Below, piece by piece: positions 43,805 through 51,054 of a stretch of DNA of 64,000 nucleotides (the stretch's first letter is position 1; every line of letters begins with the position of its first letter). Source of the DNA: Pseudophaeobacter sp965641885 (GTDB lineage: Bacteria > Pseudomonadota > Alphaproteobacteria > Rhodobacterales > Rhodobacteraceae). Position numbers and translations under genes: made by a program. The DNA is taken from NCBI GenBank assembly GCA_965641885.1, contig CBFFKJ010000002.1, forward strand, positions 62,001-126,000, given 5' to 3'. The notes beneath the pieces were generated by a model, which was given only the letters and a program-made list of their open reading frames with translations, ran no database searches and was not told the DNA's origin.

Positions 43805-45916
43805 CTAGTTGATCATCGTCAGGCCGCCTTTAAGGGTCAGCATAGCGTCCCCTTTGACGGTCGTCATTGGTGCCTTGGCCTCAACCATGGCGCTGCCTTC
43901 GACTTTGATCATCGGCCCCTTGATAGTCACCCCCGAATTGTCGATTTTCACCGAGGACGCCCCCACCTGTAGCAAGATCTCCTGCCCCGCAGTCATCTTT
44001 ACCTTGCCTGCAGTGACATCCACCGTCAAATTTCCCAGACTGACGGTCTCCTTGTGGTTTCCCTTGGCAATGGTCTCGGTCAGGTTGCCGGTATCCACAT
44101 CCAGTGTCATGTTGCCGGTTTCGATAGTTTCTGCCTTGTCGCCGGTCTCAACCACCTCGGTGCGATCACCGCTTTTGACGACCTCATCCATATTCTGCTT
44201 GATGGTCAGGGCATAGCTGTTCTCGTCAGCGCCGCTCACTCCGGGGTCGGGCGAATCCAGCCCCACAGTGATTGCCGAGCGATCCTTGATCAGCATCTGG
44301 TGGTCCTTTTGGGCCTGGACCCGCATCAGCTCTTCGCCCTTTTTGTCGTCAAACATCAACTCGTTATAGCCGCCGCCGCCTTTGGAGGAGTTGGTCTTGA
44401 TGCCCAGCTGTGTCTGATCATCAGGGTAGGTATAGGGCGGCATTGTATCGGCATTATACAGCATCCCGGTGCAGATCGGGCGATCCGGGTTGCCATCTTC
44501 AAACTGCACCACGACCTCCTGGCCGATGCGCGGCACTGCCACCATGCCCCAGTTTTTACCAGACCAGGGCGTGACCACCCGGACAAAACAAGAGGATTTC
44601 TCATCCGCTTTGCCCTCACGGTCCCAATGGAACTCGATCTTGATGCGACCATATTTATCCGTGAGGATTTCCTCGCCGCGGGGACCAACAACCGTGGCGG
44701 TTTGCAGCCCCGGAACCTCAGGCCATCTGGTGATAAGAGGCGCGCGGAATTGCTCCAGTTTCTCGATGGCACCAAAGGTACAGGCATAGGCGTCGCCCTT
44801 GATCTCCTCTGGGAAATCCATGTTACGCGGTTTGATATCGTGGCGCATCTCGCCTTCTTCAGAGGCCGTGGTGGTGCGGCTTTCGCGTTCGTTATAGTCA
44901 CCGGCGACCTGCAGATAGTGGATCGCATCCACCACCAGATACTCCGCATTCGCGGGCTTATCCGGATGGTTCTTTAGCTGAAAGGTATAGCCGGTGCCCA
45001 AAGTGCGCAAACTGCCGGCACCGCGCCATTTCTTGTGACGCACCGCCTCCGCTTCCATCTGGATCCGGGCACGTTTGTTGCCGAGGCTGGTGTCCTTGCG
45101 GTAGTGGCCCTGATAGTCATAGCGCTCAAAATCTTTGTGGCTGTGACTGCCCTTGGGGATGGCATTCTTGACCTGTAAATCTGCCGCCGGAGACAAAAAG
45201 TCAAAATCGTTCAGGGTCACCTTGCCACTGGTCAGCACCTCTTCATGCGCCCATTCAGAGATGTGGTCTTCGCGGCGCCGATCGCGATCATCCCGCGCAT
45301 AGAAACTGACCTGAGAGGAACCGTTCACGGGCGAATGCCCACTCATCCCATCACAGAGCACCAGTTTCTCAGCTGCGTTTTTATCGCTGGAACTGTCGAA
45401 GTAGAAATAGATCCCCTCTTCCTCCATCAGGCGGCAGACGAAATCATAATCGCTTTCGCGATACTGCAGACAATACTCGCGCGCGTCGTAGCTTTCGCTC
45501 AACCGGTTGCGATAGTCACTAAAGCCGTTTTCGCTAAAGATCTGCAGGATGATATCAACCGCCGAGAGTTCCTGAAACACCCGGCTGTCCGTGGTGCGCG
45601 TCAGCAGCCAAAACCAGGGCCGGACCTCTGCCACATAGAGACCGTAGCCGTCGCGAAACCCCATGTTCTCAACCGATGTGCACAGACCCGAAAATTTCTG
45701 ATCGGTGCCATCCTGCGTTTGAACATGCAGGTTCATCGTCTGGCCCACGATATCCTCCAGCTTGACGGCCTTGTTCTTTGACTGAAATTCCACTGTTGTT
45801 TCGGTGAGCTTGCTCAGCCCTTCGCGCACGATGGCTTTTTTCAGCAAGAGATCCCGCACCGAATAGCTGCCGGACATCCAGACCATGTCACTGTCATGTG
45901 CTTTGCTCTCAACCAT
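43805..45916 (-). CDS. vgrG: T6SS spike protein VgrG (TssI)
   Basis: A VgrG trimer subunit of about 703 residues. It has the phage gp27-like N-terminal part (about 1-370), an OB-fold linker (about 395-470), and the gp5-like beta-helix of repeated short strands (about 560-703; TLDVDTGNLTETIAKG, VDVTAGKVKM). Conserved middle motifs include RIKIEFHWDREGKADE and SCFVRVVTPWSGKNWG. It ends with the helix, so there is no C-terminal toxin extension. ATG 45916 is chosen, with GGAGGA 5 nt upstream. PAAR and an unknown gene follow. Confidence 0.95.
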   Translation of the reverse strand: MVESKAHDSDMVWMSGSYSVRDLLLKKAIVREGLSKLTETTVEFQSKNKAVKLEDIVGQTMNLHVQTQDGTDQKFSGLCTSVENMGFRDGYGLYVAEVRPWFWLLTRTTDSRVFQELSAVDIILQIFSENGFSDYRNRLSESYDAREYCLQYRESDYDFVCRLMEEEGIYFYFDSSSDKNAAEKLVLCDGMSGHSPVNGSSQVSFYARDDRDRRREDHISEWAHEEVLTSGKVTLNDFDFLSPAADLQVKNAIPKGSHSHKDFERYDYQGHYRKDTSLGNKRARIQMEAEAVRHKKWRGAGSLRTLGTGYTFQLKNHPDKPANAEYLVVDAIHYLQVAGDYNERESRTTTASEEGEMRHDIKPRNMDFPEEIKGDAYACTFGAIEKLEQFRAPLITRWPEVPGLQTATVVGPRGEEILTDKYGRIKIEFHWDREGKADEKSSCFVRVVTPWSGKNWGMVAVPRIGQEVVVQFEDGNPDRPICTGMLYNADTMPPYTYPDDQTQLGIKTNSSKGGGGYNELMFDDKKGEELMRVQAQKDHQMLIKDRSAITVGLDSPDPGVSGADENSYALTIKQNMDEVVKSGDRTEVVETGDKAETIETGNMTLDVDTGNLTETIAKGNHKETVSLGNLTVDVTAGKVKMTAGQEILLQVGASSVKIDNSGVTIKGPMIKVEGSAMVEAKAPMTTVKGDAMLTLKGGLTMIN

Positions 45917-45991
45917 GGATCCTCCTTTCCCCAACCGGGACCGGGTCTAAATATGGGCGAAATTTCGCCGCTGAAAACTCAAATTCCATCA

Positions 45992-48900
45992 TCACAAATC
46001 CGCCAATAAGGCCGCCAGATCGGCGTCCATCTCTCCGTCGTCGCCACCATCGTCCGCATCATCGCCAAATCCGGCCAATAGATCATCCAGATCGCTGAGC
46101 CCATCATCCGCACCCGTCAGGCCCTCCAAGTCAAGATCGTCAAGCCCCAGATCGTCAAGGCCCAGATCATCGAGATCCAGTTCAGCCGCCGGGTCTGCTA
46201 CAGCAGTTTGCTCCGGCGTGGCAGCAGGTGCTGCAATCCCGGTCTTCTCACGCGGATCCGCAGGCGAGGGTTTTGGTGCCGGTGCCCCTGTCCAGGGGCC
46301 CAGAATCTCTCCGCCGGCAACCGATGAGAACGAGGTCAGGCGCAGCTCGTCCCGGCCCTTTACCGCGCTTAGGGCCATGACCCCACGGGCGTTGGCCATC
46401 GCGATCTTGTCCAGATCAATATTGCGCTCGGTACAGGGCAAGGCAACCTGGTCGCCAAACCTGTCGATCACCGTATGAAAGGGCATATCCCCCAGCGACA
46501 TGATCGAGCCCAGCTGCATCGACGCGCCGTTTTCCTTGAATGAACGCGCCAAAAGGATTGTCACCAGCACCGCAGGATTGCCCCAGAGCATGCCTTTCAG
46601 CCCCTCTTGCTGCGAGAACTCCTCAAAATCAAAGGCATCCACCGGATCACTTTTTGCACCATAAGGGCGGCGCAGCAAAAAGCGGGGGCTGGCCAGCGCC
46701 AAATGACCGGCCTCGGACATGGCTTGCAGGGTATCCCAGGCCTTAGCAATCAGGGGTGGGCGGTCCTTTTTGTCGGTCTTGAGGAACTCTGGCGACAGGC
46801 TGGTAAAGAAGGGTGCATCCACATGCGCCGCCACCCGGGCGATGCGCCCCAGCAGTTCGGCATGTGGCGGCGTTTCTTCAAAAGAATAGAGCCCAACAAG
46901 GGCGGAATAGCCGCCCCGGCCCGTTTCCGGGTCCATTGGAGCCTCAGTCAGCAGTCGTGTCAGGCCAGCTTTCGCAAGGTCATCCTGTGAAGCGAGATCC
47001 GCTGCCAGCTCTTCGGCAGAAACATCATACAGCACCACCTCAAGACTGTCGTCCACCTCGACCGAGCGGGCGATCAGATCCAGGGACCGCCACTGCGCCT
47101 CAATGGACTGGAACTCGGGGTGGTGCAGAACCAGCCGCATGGCATCCGACAGGGCTGCGTCCACGGCCGTTTGCATAGCCGCCACATCCGGGTTTGGCAG
47201 GGCGCGAATATGCGGCCCCACAATACGGGCCAACAGCTCTTCGATCGATGACGCCTGGTGCAGCGCGTTTTCCCGGTCGCCAATCAAGTGCTGAAAGGCA
47301 CTGAGGCGCCGATCTGCGGGCACCGCATTGCCTGCCGAGGACTGTTTTGGCAGACGAGGCGGCGTTCCGTACTGTGCCGCCCAGGCCGCAAGGCTGCGGC
47401 TGGCGTGTTCAACGGTGACGCCCGATTGCAACTGCTTGCGCAGGCTCACCAGCTCCGAGAACAGCGATACATTTTCAAACAGCTCATCAGGGTGCAGATC
47501 GTCAAATTCAGAGAGCTTGACCGCGATACCACCCGCGTTGTCCGCATCCCCGCCGTCTTTGCCAATCGGCAGGATCAGCTCGCTGGCAAATCCCTCGATC
47601 ACCTCTTCTACCGTGTCCGGGTCCAGCAGGATTGCAGGCCGGGTAGCCAAAGCAGCGCCTGTCTCAACCAATCCACGGGCGGCGCGACCGGAGAAATCTC
47701 CAAACAGGGCGATGCGAAAGCGCCGCCGCGTCAGCTGATTTGCGTCCGGCCTGTCAGCACTGATGGTCCCATAGGCGAATTCAGGCTCCGCCAGTGTGAC
47801 CGTCTGGTCGTCACCACCCACCTGTTCACCGCCTGCCACCTCTGTGAGCGGCTCAGGCAAGCCAGAACCGCCAAGCTCCGCGCCAATCTCATCAAGGTCG
47901 ATATCCGCAGTGCCAGAAGGGTCAGAGTCAGATGGGTCAAGCGCCAGATCGAGATCCCCCAAGAGATCATCCAGATCACTCATCCCGTCATCGGGCGCCG
48001 CATCATCCGCGTCGTCACTGCCAAGATCCGCCAAAAGATCATCCAGCCCCGCCGCGTCAGTGGCGCCCACCGCCTCGGCCGTGTCACTCTCTGCCTCAAG
48101 ATCACCACCCAGATCACCAAGGAGGTCATCCAGATCCAAATCCTCTTCGGGCGCAGGCGTCTCTGTCAACGCTCCAAGAAGATCGTCCAGATCCTCTTCG
48201 CGACCCGACGGATCATCCGGACCAGATTCATCCAGATCGCCCAGATCAGACAACAGGCTATCCAGATCCGTCTCATCCTCTGCGGGCTCTTCACTTAGCG
48301 CAAGGTCACCCAGCAAACTATCCAAGGCGTCTTGCCCTGATGCGTCTGCCTGTGCCACCGCCTCAGACTCTTCATCCGAATGATCCAGCCCGGCCAGGAC
48401 ATCATCGAGGTTAGTGTCATCGCCTGTCTCTGTCTCAGGTATACTCAGATTATCAAGCAGCCCTTGCAAATCATCTTCAGCCTCTGCCGAGGGTTCCTCG
48501 TCGTCGGGTCCAAGACCCTGCAGAATTTCTGCCAGATCATCCTCTGCGGCGGCGCCCGGATCCTCTGCACCCGAAGCGGCAGAAACCTCCGACAAAATAT
48601 CGCCGAGCTGCGGCTCCTCCTCGGCTGTCACCTCAAACTCGCTCAGCGCATCCAGAACATCCGCCGCACTGCCCTGCTCTTCTTTGCTGGCGTCCGGCAC
48701 CAGTGCAGCTAGGTCTCCCAACAGTTGCGACAGATCTTCCGGCGCCGCGTCTTCTTCCTGTACTTGCCCGGCCAAAGTGTCGAGAATATCTACTGACGCA
48801 TCCGCAGGCGCGACCTCATCCACAGCCGAAGCCGCCAATGTCCCCAGCACATCCGTGAGGTCTTCTTCAACAGGCAACGCGATGTCGCCAAGCGTATTCA

Positions 48901-50125
48901 GAACATCCGCCGTGTCGTCCTGTTCTTCTTCGCTGGCGTCCGGCACCAGTGCGGCGAGGTCTCCCAACAGTTGCGACAGATCTTCCGGTGCCGCATCCTC
49001 TTCCTGTACCTGTCCGGCCAAAGTGTCGAGAATATCCGTTGACGCATCCGCAGGCGCGACCTCATCCACAGCGGAAGCCGCTAATGAATCCAACACCCCC
49101 GTGAGATCGTCATCCGTAGTTTCAGAGGGTGTCTCCACCGCTCCAAGACCCATGAGGATATCAGCGCTCGCCCCGGTGTCCTCGGGTTCGGTCACGTCCA
49201 ATGCTGCCAGCTCATCCAAAATACTGTCGCTGGCTGATCCTGCAGGCACAGCCTCGGTCTGGGCCGCCTCACCCGCGCGGGCGAGATCTGCCAACACATC
49301 TGCGCCGTCCTCGGTCGTTTCTTCCGGCGCAACCTCAACGGACCGCAAGGATGACAAAGCCTCTGCATCCGCTTCAGTTTCAGTTTCAGTGTCGCTTGCC
49401 GATGTTGCCAGAGCAGACAGGGTTGCAGCAGTGTCAGTGTCATCCTCACCCAGCGCTACTGGCTGTTGTTTGGCGAGATCCGCCAGCGCGTCGCCCACCG
49501 GGTCCGCAGTTTCATCAGTCTCTTGTGGTGCCGTGGCCGCCAGAGCTGCCAGCACATCGCCACTTTTATCTGCAACCGCTTCAGGAAGCTCAAGCGCGCG
49601 CAGGGAGGCCAGGGCTGTGGCCTGGTCCTGAGCAGCACTGGCCTCTCCCTTTGCCAGAACCGACAACAAGGCCGGATTTTGCAAAATATGCTCTATCAGC
49701 CCTTCGGCACCGGCCTTGCCATCCATATAGGCCATCAGGGTTTGCAGCTGGGTGCGGGCCTCCAGCAGAGGGCGCAGTGTTTCCACCTTTGCCGCAATGG
49801 CGCCGGGGCTAAAGTCCGCCATGCTTTCAAAGGTGAGATCAACCGGAAGACTGCCCTCTCCGGTCAGGGTATTGGGCACGCTAAAGGCCGCACGCGGGGC
49901 CATTGCCTTCATGCGCTGGTCAAAATTGTCGACGTCGATTTCCAGAAATTTTCGATCTGCAACGGCGGGCTGCTGCTCCTTGCTTTTGCCGACGAGGTCG
50001 CTCATCACCCCCATGACAAAGGGCAGCTGCACCTTCTTTTCAGCGCCGTATAGTTCGACATCATATTCGATCTGCACCCGGGGTGCGCGGTTGCGGCCAA
50101 TGAATTTTTGCGAATTGTCAGCCAT
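45992..50125 (-). CDS. Giant T6SS sheath-like fusion: TssB, acidic repeats, TssB/TssC-like, acidic tail
   Basis: A 1377-residue protein. Residues 1-160 are a TssB (VipA) domain very close to the stand-alone TssB of this locus. Residues about 165-780 are acidic and repetitive, with many D-x-L-D-D-L-L-x-D-L-type motifs and a tandem pair of 82-residue units (about 339-500). Residues about 800-900 are TssB-like again (FRIALFGDFSGR start). Residues about 945-1277 are TssC-like: HHPEFQSIEAQWRSLDLI and PRFLLRRPYGAKSDPVDAF match segments of the normal TssC. The last third of TssC (equivalent to about 365-498 of the normal protein) is missing. The tail (1310-1377) is acidic again. A normal tssB-tssC pair exists, so this is extra. 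Possible roles: sheath cap, scaffold or assembly regulator; all inferred. ATG 50125 overlaps the channel gene by 8 nt. Confidence 0.85.
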   Translation of the reverse strand: MADNSQKFIGRNRAPRVQIEYDVELYGAEKKVQLPFVMGVMSDLVGKSKEQQPAVADRKFLEIDVDNFDQRMKAMAPRAAFSVPNTLTGEGSLPVDLTFESMADFSPGAIAAKVETLRPLLEARTQLQTLMAYMDGKAGAEGLIEHILQNPALLSVLAKGEASAAQDQATALASLRALELPEAVADKSGDVLAALAATAPQETDETADPVGDALADLAKQQPVALGEDDTDTAATLSALATSASDTETETEADAEALSSLRSVEVAPEETTEDGADVLADLARAGEAAQTEAVPAGSASDSILDELAALDVTEPEDTGASADILMGLGAVETPSETTDDDLTGVLDSLAASAVDEVAPADASTDILDTLAGQVQEEDAAPEDLSQLLGDLAALVPDASEEEQDDTADVLNTLGDIALPVEEDLTDVLGTLAASAVDEVAPADASVDILDTLAGQVQEEDAAPEDLSQLLGDLAALVPDASKEEQGSAADVLDALSEFEVTAEEEPQLGDILSEVSAASGAEDPGAAAEDDLAEILQGLGPDDEEPSAEAEDDLQGLLDNLSIPETETGDDTNLDDVLAGLDHSDEESEAVAQADASGQDALDSLLGDLALSEEPAEDETDLDSLLSDLGDLDESGPDDPSGREEDLDDLLGALTETPAPEEDLDLDDLLGDLGGDLEAESDTAEAVGATDAAGLDDLLADLGSDDADDAAPDDGMSDLDDLLGDLDLALDPSDSDPSGTADIDLDEIGAELGGSGLPEPLTEVAGGEQVGGDDQTVTLAEPEFAYGTISADRPDANQLTRRRFRIALFGDFSGRAARGLVETGAALATRPAILLDPDTVEEVIEGFASELILPIGKDGGDADNAGGIAVKLSEFDDLHPDELFENVSLFSELVSLRKQLQSGVTVEHASRSLAAWAAQYGTPPRLPKQSSAGNAVPADRRLSAFQHLIGDRENALHQASSIEELLARIVGPHIRALPNPDVAAMQTAVDAALSDAMRLVLHHPEFQSIEAQWRSLDLIARSVEVDDSLEVVLYDVSAEELAADLASQDDLAKAGLTRLLTEAPMDPETGRGGYSALVGLYSFEETPPHAELLGRIARVAAHVDAPFFTSLSPEFLKTDKKDRPPLIAKAWDTLQAMSEAGHLALASPRFLLRRPYGAKSDPVDAFDFEEFSQQEGLKGMLWGNPAVLVTILLARSFKENGASMQLGSIMSLGDMPFHTVIDRFGDQVALPCTERNIDLDKIAMANARGVMALSAVKGRDELRLTSFSSVAGGEILGPWTGAPAPKPSPADPREKTGIAAPAATPEQTAVADPAAELDLDDLGLDDLGLDDLDLEGLTGADDGLSDLDDLLAGFGDDADDGGDDGEMDADLAALLADL
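48654..49112. repeat. Tandem 246-bp duplication in the giant sheath-fusion gene
   Basis: Two copies (about 48654-48866 and 48900-49112) are offset by exactly 246 bp, 82 codons, and are nearly identical over about 170 bp. They encode matching blocks around TLAGQVQEEDAAPEDLSQLL. The in-frame offset shows recent duplication of one acidic unit. Assembly errors or length variation between strains are likely here. Confidence 0.85.
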
Positions 50126-50978
50126 TTCCGCCTCCTTTCAAAGCACGCAGCTCCTGACGCAGCGCCTTTATTTCTTCGTGCAACTCCAGCACATGCGCGT
50201 CGACAACATCCGTTTCACGACGCACCAGATCGCGCAGTTGTTCAAACTCAGCTTCCGCCTCCGCCTCGGCTTCTGCCTCAACCGCCGACTGCATAGTGTT
50301 GACCAAAAGGCCGATAAAGAGATTGAGCACCGAAAAGGCCGTAATCACAATAAAGGGCACAAAGAAGGACCAGGCCATTGGATAGACTTCCATGACCGGC
50401 CGCACGATCCCCATGGACCAGCTCTCCAGCGTCATGATCTGGAACAGCGAATAGAAGGACCGGCCAAGAGTGCCAAACCACACGTCAAAGGTCGCGCCGT
50501 ACATCAGGGTCGCCATCACCGCAAAGACATAGAAAACGATCGAGATCATCACGATCACCGCTCCCATGCCTGGCAGCGCATCCAGCAGCGCCTGCACCAC
50601 CTTTCGCATCTGCGGGATGACCGAGAGCAGTCGAAGCGCGCGAATAACCCGCAAGCCACGCAACGCCGACAGTCCTTGCTTGTCCGGCAGCAGGCCGACG
50701 CTCACCACCAGCAGATCAAATATATTCCAGGCCGAGGAAAAAAACCGCAGCCCGTAGGCAAACAGTTTTAACGCCAGCTCCATCAGAAAGATTGCCAGCA
50801 CCAGCTTGTCGACAACAGCCAGCAGACCACCGAGCTGCATCGTGACAGAATTCGAGGTGCTAAGGCCGAGAGTCACCGCATTGAAGATGATGATCCCCAA
50901 GATGGAATTGGTCACAACCGGGCGTTCGACAAAAATGCGGGCACGGTCCTGAAGGGTCGAGGAAGCTGTTTCGGCCAT
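50118..50978 (-). CDS. Bacterial voltage-gated sodium channel (BacNav)
   Basis: A 286-residue single-repeat, six-transmembrane ion channel that works as a tetramer. The S4 voltage sensor has four regularly spaced arginines (Arg107, 110, 113, 116 in RGLRVIRALRLL). The selectivity filter TLESWSM (183-189) is the sodium-channel signature, identical to that of NavAb. S6 is about 207-232, followed by an AEAEAEAE neck and a C-terminal coiled coil (about 245-282) that holds the tetramer, as known for this family. It lies inside the T6SS array between clpV and the giant fusion gene, overlapping the latter by 8 nt. That location is unusual, and whether it serves secretion is unknown. Confidence 0.93.
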   Translation of the reverse strand: MAETASSTLQDRARIFVERPVVTNSILGIIIFNAVTLGLSTSNSVTMQLGGLLAVVDKLVLAIFLMELALKLFAYGLRFFSSAWNIFDLLVVSVGLLPDKQGLSALRGLRVIRALRLLSVIPQMRKVVQALLDALPGMGAVIVMISIVFYVFAVMATLMYGATFDVWFGTLGRSFYSLFQIMTLESWSMGIVRPVMEVYPMAWSFFVPFIVITAFSVLNLFIGLLVNTMQSAVEAEAEAEAEAEFEQLRDLVRRETDVVDAHVLELHEEIKALRQELRALKGGGNG

Positions 50979-51010
50979 AAGATAAATCTACCGTTCTGCG
51001 GTGCAATGCA

Positions 51011-51042
51011 GGGAGCGAGGGTCCGGGCAGACCGCCGCTCCC
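51011..51042. repeat. Hairpin between clpV and the sodium channel gene
   Basis: GGGAGCG (51011-51017) pairs with CGCTCCC (51036-51042), with an inner GGTC/GACC pair. It lies in the 76-bp gap. There is no T tract on the transcribed strand; a role in transcript processing or attenuation is possible. Confidence 0.4.
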
Positions 51043-51054
51043 GAAAATCGGTGC

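Noticed and set aside
43805..45916. VgrG as an evolved effector
   Set aside because: The protein ends with the beta-helix spike; there is no additional C-terminal domain.
48654..49112. CRISPR-like or mobile-element repeat
   Set aside because: The two copies are in-frame coding repeats of one gene with an 82-codon period, without spacers or terminal inverted repeats.
48414..49631. 405-codon plus-strand frame, extremely Ser/Ala-rich
   Set aside because: It is the antisense of the acidic repeat region of the giant fusion; acidic Asp/Glu/Leu codons read backwards give Ser/Arg/Ala. Its length is only a consequence of the repeat composition.
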